Assembly: GCA_034440615.1 (NCBI GenBank)
Contig: JAOTOM010004757.1
Coordinates: 186,001-250,000 of the forward strand
DNA length: 64,000 nucleotides
Direction: 5' to 3'
Source: Ashinkailepas kermadecensis
Lineage: Eukaryota > Arthropoda > Thecostraca > Neolepadidae
Positions 49,731 through 60,860 of the stretch are shown here, one piece after another. Made by a program: the position numbers and the translations under genes. Below the pieces are notes generated by a model that saw only the letters and a program-made list of their open reading frames with translations, searched no databases and was not told where the DNA came from. The stretch's first letter is position 1, and each line of letters starts with the position of its first letter.

Positions 49731-50349
49731 CCAGCTTCACTTCATGGGCACGGCCGTACCCAATTGCATAGGCATCACAACTACTACTTGCATGGACATG
49801 ACCATGACTTGTGGCCACCCTCCCTTCCAGCAAGCACGTCCGACCAGGGTCTGCTTCTGGCAATTTATTTTTAGCTGGTAGTTGCGAGCCATTGGACGAT
49901 TGGCGCATTGCACGAATCTATTGTCAAGGGTATTGTCGACGGTTCAGGAACCGTCAGTATCACTTCTTTCAATCCTTTCACATCACACAAATGCCGGTGA
50001 AAGGGTCCGGTCTGTTGATGAACGTGCCAAAACGGGAACTGGAGAACCCCGCCAACCCCCTACCGGCCCGTCCTCGCCCATTCAAAATTCGAGCCAACGT
50101 CAATGCCTGACGTCCCTGCACTCGTGCACCCCAGGTGCTCTATTCCATTAGGATATATTTATTTGTTCTCTGAACCCCAAATACAATAATTTTGCGAATC
50201 TGAACTTGAGGTGGTCGAAATTATGGGAGTTTTCTCACGGGTGGGATCAGGCTCCCCAGACAGAGATCATGTGACGATTAGGACCAGAGCACGCAATAGG
50301 ACGCCACAAGGTTGGCAGCCCCCTTATCGACATACATTTAATTTTGTTG
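49731..50349. other. No gene recognised
   Basis: Open frames at 49811-50151 in two frames without motifs. Confidence 0.45.
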
Positions 50350-50500
50350 GTAGTGAGTCGGTGTGTCAGTGTCGGTGTGTCGGTGTCGGTGTGTCAGTGT
50401 CGGTGTGTCAGTGTTGGTGAGTCAGTGTCGGTGTGTCAGTATCGGTGTGTTAATGTGTCAGTGTCCTGTTCTGGGTTGGTGCTTCAGTGATTCAGTATCC
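50350..50500 (+). repeat. gtgtcagtgtcgg array, left of the LINE
   Basis: Short GTGTC-based repeats ending gcttcagtgattcagtatcctg, the same as resumes after the LINE. Confidence 0.88.
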
Positions 50501-50523
50501 TGTTGACCTCCACCCATCCGTGA

Positions 50524-52475
50524 GGATGGGCGGAGGTCAATGTGGCGCCATATCAGGTCATTCGTCGGCGGCAAGCAGGTCATTCGTAAGCTGCCCGACG
50601 CGACAGCTGATGACCTTAACCGATTTTGTTTTGTCCGCGTGGGCCCGTGTGTGGCTGACGAGGTTAGGAGTATGGGAGCGACGCCGAGTATTTCCTGCCG
50701 TTTGCCGCGTGTCGGTGCCTGTGCGTTTACCCTGGTACCGTTGTCCCTATCTGAGCTGCGAGCCGTCGTCTTTGGGATGAACGGCTCGTCGGCCTGCGGC
50801 GAGGACGGCATCAACATCTACATGTTCAGGGTGTGCTTCGACTCGATAGGTGCGGTGCTCCTGCATTTGGTCAAATCCAGCATTACTCCAACCGATGTTC
50901 CTGATTCTTGGAAGCACTCCCTCGTTCATCCCATCTTCAAATCCGGTGATCCCTCTAGACCTTCCAATTTCCGTCCTATCTCCATCGTCCCAGTCATTGC
51001 GAACATTTTAGAGCGTGCCGTCCACCAGCAGCTCTACAATTATCTGTCCGAAAACCACCTTCTCCCTCCAACTCAGCACGGTTTCCGTTCTCGCCACTCT
51101 ACGGAAACCGCCCTGACCTCCATATCTGACCAGATCCTATCCGCATGTGACCACGGAGAGGTGTCCCTTCTCTGCCTGCTGGATTTGAGCAAATGTTTTG
51201 ATGTGATAGACCACTCAAAACTCCTGTCAAAATTAAGTCTCCACAGCATCGATACATCCTGGTTTTTGGCTTACCTTCAGAACCACACCCAGAGTGTCAG
51301 CCTCACTGACAGTATGGGTGTCGTCCATAAATCTGCCCCGTTGCCCAACAGCATCGGCGTTTTTCAAGGATCATCTCTCGGACCTCTCCTCTACTACGTC
51401 TTCGCCAACGACCTCAGCCTGTTCGCCGAAGGCGCAGTGGTTATCCAATACGCCGACGACACCCAAATTTTGGTCAGTGGTAAGAAATCTGAAGTTCAAA
51501 ATGTCGTCGCTCATATGGAAACAGTTTTGGCCTCCCTCGACATCTGGTTTCGAGCAAATGGACTGAAAATTAACGCTGCCAAGACACAGCGGATGCTTTT
51601 GCGCAGTCCACAAAATCTGCGTGCCTTACTGGATATTACGGTGAAATTTCACGATCACTATCTACCCACCATTTCGGCATCCAAAAATCTCGGACTTATT
51701 TTCGATCGCTCGCTCAGCTGGGACTCGTACGACCCAGAAGTGACTCGGCGTTGTTTTGGAATTCTGGGTGGTCTATCGCATCTAAGGGGGACACCTTCTA
51801 CCTGCTGTCATCTCCGCGCTGGTCAATGCCCTGGTCTTCTCGCAGATCCGCTACTGCATTTCTATGTATGGTAACGGAACCAAAAAAACCTATCTCGCAT
51901 TCAAACAATATTATGAACTACTCGGCAAAAGTAATTTTCGGCCGCAAAAAATTGACCATGTTTCGGGTCTGCTGAGGAGAGTGGGCTGGCTCAGTCCGGA
52001 GAACTTAGCCAGATACCACACCCTGTGCCTCACGCACAAGGTGTGCCGTCATGGTGAGCCGGAGTCACTGGCTCATGACCGCACCACCGTGGCGGAGGTT
52101 CGTGACCCGTCAGGACCATCATTTGTATGTCCCCCGGTCCCGCACTGAGCTGGGGAAGAGGCGTTTTAGCTCCAGAGCACCACTTATGTTCAACTCGTTG
52201 CCACCCGAGCTGATGCGGCTTCCCGTTCCGATCTTCGGTCGCCACCTACGGCGGCACCTGCCCAACGTGCCGCTCGTGCCGAACTGATTTACTGCTCGCC
52301 CTGCTGTATTTTACTTTTTATTATTTATTATTTTTATTATGACATGTATGACCACCGTTTTAGCTGTTTTGTGATTTTGACCTTGTCTGCTCTAGTTTTT
52401 TTAAATCTAATTCACGCGAGGTTGTAATAGCCAAAAGTCCATTGTGGATTACCTCAATAAAAAGTATGTCTGTCT
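50524..52475 (+). mobile_element. 5'-truncated, frameshifted non-LTR retrotransposon (LINE, CR1/Jockey group)
   Basis: An open segment 50540-51874 holds a reverse transcriptase domain: the linker after the missing endonuclease, HGFRSRHSTETAL, LLDLSKCFDVIDHSKLL, FQGSSLGPLLYY (canonical Pro of the PQG motif changed to Phe) and the catalytic YADD (codons from 51449). After about 51785 the frame is broken at least twice, with the remaining C-terminal region visible in 51864-52148 and 52051-52287 (ending RRHLPNVPLVPN). AATAAA at 52456 and a (tgtc)n tail give the 3' end. No endonuclease remains. It sits inside a gtgtcagtgtc array present on both sides. Dead copy. Confidence 0.9.
50540..51874 (+). 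pseudogene. LINE reverse transcriptase fragment
   Basis: 444-codon open frame containing RT motifs in order: template-binding region near residue 75, GFRSRHST near 188, the FDVIDH block (first catalytic Asp) near 227, GSSLGP near 277, YADD near 304, then the thumb (SWDSY near 395). The frame departs from the family at about residue 410 because of a frameshift. The N-terminal endonuclease is absent. Role in a live element: ORF2 polymerase for target-primed reverse transcription. Confidence 0.88.
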
Positions 52476-52960
52476 GTTCTGTGTCGGTGCTTCAGTATCC
52501 TGCTACATACCAGTGTTTCAGTGTATCAGTATGCCATTGTGTCAGCGTCATGCTCTGTGTCATTGTGTCAGCATGATGTTCTGTGTCTGTGTGTTAATGT
52601 ATCAGTGTCATGCTCTGCATGAGTGTCATATTCTGTGTCAATGTGTGAGTGTTCTGTTCTGCGTCGGTATGTCAGTGTGTCAGTGTCCTTGTCTGTGTCG
52701 GTACGTCAGTGTGTCATTGTCCTTGTCTGTGTCGGTATGTCAGTGTGTCAGTGTCCTTGTCTGTGTCGGTATGTCAGTGTGTCAGTATCCTTGTCTGTGT
52801 CGGTGTGTCAGTGTGTCAGTGTCCTTGTCTGTGTCGGTGTGTCAGTGTGTCAGTGTCCTTGTCTGTGTCGGTATGTCAGTGTCCTTGTCTGTGTCGGTAT
52901 GTCAGTGTGTTGTGTCTTTGTGTCAGTGTTTCAATGTCAGTGGTTCGGTGTCATTTATCG
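52476..52960 (+). repeat. gtgtcagtgtc array, right of the LINE
   Basis: Begins gtgtcggtgcttcagtatcc; then ~28-bp units with gtgtcagtgtccttgtctgt gtcggtat. Confidence 0.93.
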
Positions 52961-53084
52961 TATCAATAACATCCAGCGTGTCAGTGTGTCAGTCTCAGTG
53001 TAAAATAATTGTGTCGGCGCCATCCAGTGTTCCAGTGACATCGAGTGGAGCGTTAGTTCAGTAGCACAGTCAGCTGTGGGTCGG

Positions 53085-53480
53085 GGCATGCCCTGGGCAT
53101 GCACCAGCTGAACCCCAGGGGTGGCCCAGGGTGAGTCTCACATGTTCCCCAGGTGAACCCAGGCGCTCCTCAGTTGAGCCCCATGTGTGCCCCTGTGATG
53201 CCCAGACGAGCTCCAGGTGTGTCTCAAGTAAACCCCAAGTGAGCCCCGGATGAGCCCCAGATGAGCTCCAGTTGAGCTCCAGGTGTTCCTCAAGCAAGCC
53301 CCAAGCGAGCTGCAAGTGTTCTCCGGGTGGGCACATGGTATTCGCCAGGTATGTTCCAGGTGTGCTCCAGGTGCGTCCCAGGGGCGCCCCGGCTAAATCC
53401 CAGGTGTGTCCCAGGGGCGCCCGGCTACATCCCAGGTGTGTCCCAGGTGTGCGCCAGGTGTGCCGCAGGTGCGGCCGGGC
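53085..53480 (+). repeat. ~20-bp degenerate minisatellite rich in CCAGGTG
   Basis: Units like cccaggtgtgtcccaggggc; almost all contain CAGGTG or AAGTGAG, i.e. CAG/GT. Confidence 0.88.
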
Positions 53481-53679
53481 AGCTGACCGCAGGTGCGCGG
53501 CGCCAGCCCCTGGATTAATCAGCAGTGATGGCGGCGCCGTTTCGTCTCATTATGTCGCCGGCCGGGCGTGCCTGCCCGGGCACGTGGCCGCTAATTACCC
53601 GCCGTAATTACAGGTCCCCAGGCGCACTGTGATATGACGAGTGTCACCGGGCGCGGACGCCGACTGTGCTGTCCACGGG

Positions 53680-54340
53680 ACTGTTACCTACAGGGGAAGC
53701 TGTTGCCAACTAGGCTGTCCACGGGATTGTTACCTACAAGGGAAGGTGTTGCTGACTATGTTGTCCACTGGACTGTTACCCACAGGGGAAGCTGTTGCCG
53801 ACTACACTGTCCACTGGACTGTTACCCACAGGGGAAACTGTTGCCGACTACATTGTCCACGGGATTGTTACCCACAGGGGAAACTGTTGCCGACTACACT
53901 GTCCGCGGGATTGTTACCAAAAGTGGAAACTGTTGCCGACTACATTGTCCACGGGACTGTTACCCACAGGGGAAGCTGTTGCCGACTACATTGTCCACGG
54001 GATTGTTACCCACAGGGGAAGCTGTTGACGACTACACCGGCCACAGAGCCACAGAGGAAACTACTGCCTACTGCATTGTCCAGCTGCAGGGCTATGTACA
54101 CGGGAGATTTGCTGACACTGCCCATCGGACTATTGTCCACGGAGGAAGCTACTGCCGATTGCACTGCATACAGGACTATTGTCACAGATGAAGCTACTAC
54201 CGACCACACCGTCTACAGGACTATTGTCTACAGCGAAAGCTGCTGCCGACTACACTGCCTACAGGACAATTGTCCACAGAGGAAGCTGCTGCCGACTAAA
54301 TTGACTACAGGACTAATGTCCGCAGATGAAGCTACTGCCG
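53680..54340 (+). repeat. 46-bp minisatellite
   Basis: About 14 copies of gggattgttacccacagggg, aaactgttgccgactacatt, gtccac; decays toward 54340. Long frames here are artefacts. Confidence 0.95.
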
Positions 54341-56034
54341 ACTGCATTGTCCACAGTGGAGTAGTCAAGGAAGTGTCAAGAAACATCTTGAGTATCTCAT
54401 GTGGATTACGTTTCCTCTCGGCTGGCGGTGGTCGACAAAGATAGTGCCAGCAACTCGGATATGGGTCAAGGTCAGCTGCAGCCCATTCCGTTTTTTAAAT
54501 TCTTCTCAGAGAAGATTTCCGTTTGGAAGAGGCTGCATCTCATTCTGGTCCAATTTCATTCGTTGCTTCATCTAATGATACCTAGTCTTCATACTGTACA
54601 CTGAACTCGGCACCCTGTTGAAACGAGAAGGGCTACTGATTACTACGTTTTCCTGTCTTCAGTATGTTGTCTTTGTCCTCGCCATGATCGGAAGGTGGTG
54701 AGATAAAGACAGATATTTTTTGGCGGGTATCGCTACCAAAAAAAATCCTGTCGTCTGCTTTTTCCTCTGGCTTAGTTTCACTTCCTGGCTTTTACTCTTG
54801 CAGTAGCCGATTTGGGACAGGCCTTTACAAGCTACCGGAAATTAATCGCCACTGTAACTGCGTTAGGAAATCATTATTTAGGCTTGTATCACTCACTGCT
54901 ATAATCAGCACAAAAGCTGAGGAAGAGACAAGAATAGAAAACCCGCTTCCCATGGGCGGCGGATATGGGGCCGGGAGTACTATCTGATAAGTTACATTTT
55001 ATCATTAACGCCTATGGAACTGCATGAAAGAGCCACCTCGAAAATGGCCTTTGTCTCCCAGCCCCAAACTAGCTTTCAATTTGTCGGTAGTACCACCTCG
55101 GGGAAAAAGCTGGGGAGGGAGATTGGCACCAGCGACACGCAGTCTCAAAGACAAGCCCCTCAGAATTCCGGTACTGTCTGCTTTGAAATCTCCCAATGTC
55201 CTAATTCATGTATCAACACCTAAGGTCAGGAAGGTCTTCGCGTATCGCATTGTACCTTCTACTTCCCCCCTTATCCAGCGGAGAAACAGACGTTGATTTG
55301 CATTGAATGCATTTCAGAGATCATAGGCGTAGGCATCGAGAACGTGTGAAAAGGGTGGACCCAGGCATCCATCCTACGTGAGAGTGAGTGTATTGGGGGG
55401 GGGGATGACATGTTTGACGAAAATCGGTCACTTTTGGGGACTGCGATACGTTTGAGCGTTTTGTTAGATATTGGAAGGTCCACGGTCCCTTCCTCTGCAT
55501 GCGCCCGAAGCCAGGGAGGAAGAGGTGGAGGGTCATGTTCTATTTTTTGAAGATCCGAAGTGTTAACCCCCCGGCGTTACATGGTTATCTCCACCGCACG
55601 CATTCCTTTAAGTACTCCTTCGATCTAGAAGGAAATTTCTTATTTGTGCATTTCGAGGAAGTTGCACCCTGTGAACGACCCGTACCGTAAATGTAATCCT
55701 GGTAATGCTGATGTATGCATTGTCGTGTGTTCCAACAATGCCGTCAATATGCCCATGTTTGCGCTTCCGCGAAGGATCACGGAAACAATATGACAGTCGT
55801 AAAAGTTCGGAAATCCAAAACAAAACCATTTTCAACCACGCAATCTGAACCTAAACAATAGCTCCCGCAGCCAATAGCTTCTTCACAACAGTTGCTGTCG
55901 CACAATACAAAACAAATCAGGGCATGTGCAAAATGTATAGCTAAGCAATAATAGTTTGCTTGAAGACGCCGAATGTTGGATATTTATGCCCAGCTATCTG
56001 CCAATAATAGCATTGTTCCAGAAATGTGTGAGCA
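54341..56034. other. No gene recognised
   Basis: Non-coding; G10 run near 55397. Confidence 0.55.
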
Positions 56035-56425
56035 AGTACATCCCTGTCAAACAGTACCCGAGTGATACTCCGTGTCTGAGCAGTACATCCCTGTCAAACA
56101 GTACCCGAGCGATACTCCGTGTCCCTTTTGGGACATCGTGGCGGGCCTCATGGGCTGCCCAACTGTCGTCCGGTACTGTGGGCCGGCGGACCACTGATGT
56201 CCCTGTTGGGACATCGTGGCGGGCCTCTGTTGCCGCTGCCCACTGTGCGTCGATACTTGGGGACCACGATGTCCCTGTTGGGAATATCAGTGGCGGGCCT
56301 CGTGTATGCCGGCTGCCCAACTGTGCAGTCCGGTACTGTGGGCGCCACTGATGTCCCTGTTGGGAATATCAGTGGCGGGCCTCATGTATGCCGGCTGCCC
56401 AACTGTGCAGTCCGTTGCTGAGGGC
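56035..56425 (+). repeat. ~65-100-bp tandem repeats
   Basis: Two copies of catccctgtcaaacagtacc, then four of gatgtccctgttgggaNatc with ggcgggcctc and gctgcccaactgt. Confidence 0.9.
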
Positions 56426-57089
56426 CGGCGGACCTGGCATATCGCACTGCACACGACAGAAACCATTTTCTGGCACCCTGGGGGTGCTAGCACCCCAGGT
56501 TAACAAACAGTGATTTAGACAAATCCAATGAAATATGAAGCACGCTCAATCTTTCGCGAAGGCAGGCAGACGATAATCAGCGACTCATGCGGCTTGCGCT
56601 CACTCGAGACTAAGAACAGCCGACGATGACGTCATCTCATAACGCATCTCGCGCGCAACAGTAAGCACGAGCGTGCAATATTTCATTGTCGCTGCATTGC
56701 TCTATTGCTATTTTGTGTGTGCTTGTTCAGATTACATCCTTTATGATTACTTTATTTTGGGCTGTCCCAACGAAACGAAGAGCATATTGTTTCCGTGGTC
56801 CGTTGTGAAAGCGCAAAGATAGACACATGACTGCATAGTTGGAACATGCTATAATGCATACATGAATGTTGCCAGGATTACATCTATGGATGGAACATTC
56901 GCTGGGCAACGTCCTGAAATTCGGAATAAATCAAATTTAAGAGGTCTCTTCCGGCATTGAAGAAACCTATTAATACGCGCACGTCCGGGGAGGGGGGGCA
57001 AATATCTGCCCCCCTGCGGTTTTTCCTAATTTGCCGCCATACTAATCGGGTTAGCTAGGCCAAACCTCGTATGGCTGCTCATTCATCTT
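56426..57089. other. No gene recognised
   Basis: An imperfect palindrome ctgggggtgctagcaccccag at about 56480; otherwise nothing. Confidence 0.5.
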
Positions 57090-57830
57090 TTCCGCATATG
57101 CTCAGAAATTTTTGACCCTGGGTCATCTCAAGTCAGGTCACCAGGTCAGGCGAAGTGACCCAACATCCCTCGGAGTCTAGGTGGCATCACTTCCACAATA
57201 ATTGGGCGATTGATTTCAAACTTATAACACGTCATGATCGCATCAGGGACTATAATATATATCTCGTTTTTTTCGTAGCATTGACCTGAGGTCAGGTCGG
57301 GGCCATGGCTTCCCCCATTATAGGCCTATGGTAAAATATACAAATGTTTCCTGGTTACATATTTGCTCTCGGAATGACCTCACAACGATTATGGCGTGTA
57401 GTTGGAAGCCATTCTCAATGTTACCGCTGATATTTTTGCTCAGTGACCTCACCAAGGTCATCTGAGGTCACCTGACATCACTAGCACATTTCTGCGCATT
57501 ATATCGCACTGCATTGAGCTAGAAGGCTGAAATTACCGTCATTATGCTTGTATCGCCAAGACGTGTCGATTGATACATTACATGACCTCCCTAGGCTACC
57601 TCATGACCTTGACCTGAGGTCATAGTTTCTGAGTTGACCTGACCTTAAATCACACCGCGTATTGTCGATAGCACATTTCAAGGGCTGTCGAATAGCATTC
57701 GCCGTTTGTTTCTATCTGTTACAGGTCCTGAGATATGTGTCAATATCTGAGGGTCCCACCCGATCTGGTCGAATTTGACCTATGATGACCCAGTGACCTA
57801 AATATTGACCTGAGCGAAAAAATGGCCGAA
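57090..57830 (+). repeat. AGGTCA/TGACCT-rich repeat block
   Basis: About 20 nuclear-receptor-type half sites in 740 bp, including aggtcaccaggtca (DR2), tgaccttgacct (DR0) and tgacctgaggtca (everted, spacing 1). Otherwise non-coding. Confidence 0.75.
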
Positions 57831-58619
57831 ATACTTTCGATGGAGCTTGTCACCAGCTATCCAATGCCGTTTTCTCTTTGTCGCTACCTAGCATAGTTCT
57901 GGAGATCTTAGGGGGGGCAGACATCTGCCCCCCCCCCGGACCGGCGAAGATTGCGCGGGCCGCCGGACGTGCGAATGTTAAAGAATGGGGAACAGAGCCA
58001 TGTAGACGGGCCCTATGCAAACCAGAGGTAGAACTTGAGTCCCTCCTTCGAGATAGGGTACTCCACCTATTTCCGGTTATATGCATGAACGGCTCTATTT
58101 ATTGACGGAAGTAAATCACTGTCACCTGAAATTGCGCCCATTACCCCTTCCCCAAAAGTAATTGGAGTTAAATGCTTCGTTAGTAGTACCTGCACAAACA
58201 CTGAATACTCCTTTGTGCGCTACGTTATCGACATTGCCAGTGCAACCGAGTATAGTTCTCCATTTGGTCCTACGGCATCACGTGCAGACTGATGCTTGCT
58301 TCACATTGTGTTGTTCTCCACATGCCGCATGCCTCCACAGTGTAGGAGATCGGTCGGCGGCGGACACGTCCAAGGGCCCTAATGCGCCCGAAATCCAATA
58401 GCTACAGTGTTTTCGGCGAATGCAGCTGCCATTATGCCGTGATTACGTTGTGTTTTTCCGGTGTGGCCCGCTGCCGCCGGCCGGTGGGAATAATATTAGA
58501 GCGGCAAGGCGGGAGGGAGGGTGGGGGGGGGCACGAGCGCAGATGCAGCTGCATAATTACCGACCAGCCGGCGTCGGAGGCACTCATTTGACTGGAGAAG
58601 CAGATCCAACCACACAGTC
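57831..58619. other. No gene recognised
   Basis: C11 run at 57928 and G-rich stretch at 58510-58535; no coding signal. Confidence 0.5.
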
Positions 58620-59250
58620 TTGGACAGTCCGACACATACAGATCCAGTCTCACATCCCCGGGCAGCAACACGCATACAGGTCCAACCTCACAGCCTTGTA
58701 CAGCTCGGCACATACAGGTCCAGTCTCGGGGACGAGTAGTCTGGGGGTAAGTTTCCCGTCTCACAATCGAAAGATTGTGGGTTCGAGTCTCACCTGCCTC
58801 TCTTACCTCTTCGCCCGCGGCCAACCGGCGTGAGAGATTGGCGACGCTGCATGTCTCAACGGTCGACTTGTAAAACCAATAACCAACCAACCAGGTCCAT
58901 TCTCACATTCCCGGGCAGCAACACGCATACCTATTGGTCCAACCTCACATGCACGGGCAGCCCGGTACATACAGATCCAGTCTTACATCCCCGGGCAGCC
59001 CGGTACATACAGTTCCAACCTCACAGCCTTGGGCAGCCCGGCACATACAGGTCCAGTCTCACATCCCCGGGCAGCGTCACACATACATACAGGTCCAACC
59101 TCACATGCCCGGGCAGCCCGGTACTTACAGATCCAGTCTTACATTCCCGGGCAGCCCGGTCCATACAGTTCCAACCTCACAGCCTTGGACAGCCCGGCAC
59201 ATGCAGGTCCAGTCTCACAGCCTTGGGTAGCATCACACATACAGATCCAA
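58620..59250 (+). repeat. ~38-bp minisatellite interrupted by a SINE
   Basis: Units of cccgggcagcccggYacata cagRtccagtctcacatc. Confidence 0.93.
58728..58892 (+). mobile_element. tRNA-derived SINE, second copy
   Basis: Same element as at 18019-18210, plus strand: tRNA-like head with B box ggttcgagtct at 58780, shared body (gcgtgagagattggcgacgc) and an aaccaataaccaaccaacc tail. It interrupts the 38-bp array 58620-59250, whose sequence (aggtcca-tctc) resumes immediately after it. It is not a functional tRNA gene, as the anticodon stem does not pair. Confidence 0.85.
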
Positions 59251-59309
59251 TCTCGCAGCCGCAGTGGTGTATATTGTGCCGTCACAGCAAGCCGCATCGC
59301 CAGCAAGGG

Positions 59310-59480
59310 AAGATAAAGGGGGGGGGACACTGGGGCATGTGCTCCCCCATGGGAAATTAGCGCTCCCCCGGCCAGGAAAAGGCGCCACCTTGGAAGGAAA
59401 GGTGTCCCTCCAGGAAGACCCGAGTGCACACACCCTCCCTCATCATTTTTTTTTAACCACAGGCACCCCTCCGGACATGT
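59310..59480 (+). repeat. Dispersed GC-rich repeat, copy 3
   Basis: Same family: ggggggacactggggcatgt, ctcccccatggga, ccggccaggaaaaggcg, then cccctccggacatgtgacca leading straight into the 44-bp monomer array, so the array's first unit starts in the repeat's end. Confidence 0.75.
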
Positions 59481-60048
59481 GACCATAACCCTTCGCTTGT
59501 CGCTACGCACGTCTCACCACATGTGCCCATAACCCTTCGCTTGTCGCTACGCACGTCTCACCACATGTGCCCATAACCCTTCGCTTGTCGCTACGCACGT
59601 CTCACCACATGTGCCCATAACCCTTCGCTTGTCGCTACGCACGTCTCACCACATGTGACCATAACCCTTCGCTTGTCGCTACGCACGTCTCACCACATGT
59701 GCCCATAACCCTTCGCTTGTCGCTACGCACGTCTCACCACATGTGCCCATAACCCTTCGCTTGTCGCTACGCACGTCTCACCACATGTGCCCATAACCCT
59801 TCGCTTGTCGCTACGCACGTCTCACCACATGTGACCATAACCCTTCGCTTGTCGCTACGCACGTCTCACCACATGTGACCATAACCCTTCGCTTGTCGCT
59901 ACGCACGTCTCACCACATGTGACCATAACCCTTCGCTTGTCGCTACGCACGTCTCACCACATGTGCCCATAACCCTTCGCTTGTCGCTACGCACGTCTCA
60001 CCACATGTGCCCATAACCCTTCGCTTGTCGCTACGCACGTCTCACCAC
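59477..60048 (+). repeat. 44-bp monomer array upstream of LINE ORF1
   Basis: Thirteen almost identical 44-bp units (atgtgMccataacccttcgc then ttgtcgctacgcacgtctcaccac), starting at 59477 and every 44 bp to 60005. The units differ mainly at one A/C position. Directly precedes the 5' leader of the ORF1 element; resembles the promoter monomers of rodent L1. Confidence 0.95.
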
Positions 60049-60860
60049 TCGCCGCTGCAGAAAGCTGACGCCGATACGCCGGAACACAGGAGATTGACGC
60101 CGGCACGACGCCAGACACCTGCCGCAAGTGCAAGACGCCGCCGACCAGCCACCTACTACGAGCCACCAGCCTGCCACCACACACACAAGCACCGCAACAA
60201 TACACACACACACAAGGACCAAGCACACCGAACCACGCCTCCCTGCGCCACCGATCTCTCCTCCCCAAGCATACAGTACTCTCAACCTATTTCTCCTGAA
60301 CTTCAACTCTATCCAAGCCCCCTCAAACCTTCAACCGCCCTCTCAAGCTCACCTTCTGCTACATCTGCTGCGCCGTCGACTTCTACGCTACTCTTCAAGA
60401 TCATCAAGACCTACTTCGGCAACCTTCCAAATCAGCTCTACTCACCGCGCTTAATTCATCTACCACTCCAGTGCTCATTGACAGTGCCTCTCCAGACCAG
60501 TGCTCTTCTCTGCCTCTACGACTACATCTACACTCCAGGTCAGTCCGGCGGTGCAGCCACCCCTCCCCCCGGACTCCCTCCACACCCACCCCCCGCTTCC
60601 CTCTAGTGCGCTCTGCACGATCTTGATCTGATCTATCTGAACGTGCTCCCTTCACGCACAGTTTCTGATTTCTTTGTGTTTTCTTCGTCTTTATCTGCCC
60701 CTCTTTTACAATCTGTCGGGCTTCCTTCATGCCCTTCTATACCCTCCGCCAGCTATTGTACTGTTCTGAGCTACAGCCTACACACACCTGCCACAACCCA
60801 CCCTTTATCCAACACCACATACATCACAAACACAGACAACACCATACGGCACAACACATC
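60049..60860 (+). other. LINE 5' leader, strongly A/C-rich
   Basis: Stretch between the monomer array and ORF1. The plus strand is C- and A-rich and G-poor, giving artificial open frames (for example 60007-60606, Pro/Ser/Thr-rich). I read it as the untranslated leader of the ORF1 element. Confidence 0.55.

Noticed and set aside
53634..54444. 185- and 267-residue frames
   Set aside because: Produced by the 46-bp minisatellite.
58738..58800. tRNA gene
   Set aside because: A and B boxes are present but anticodon and acceptor stems do not pair; a second copy with TSD and a shared tail shows a SINE.
59477..60048. CRISPR array
   Set aside because: Units are contiguous with no spacers, in eukaryotic DNA beside a LINE.
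60007..60606. 199-residue Pro/Ser/Thr-rich frame
   Set aside because: Explained by A/C-biased leader of the LINE and starts inside the monomer array.
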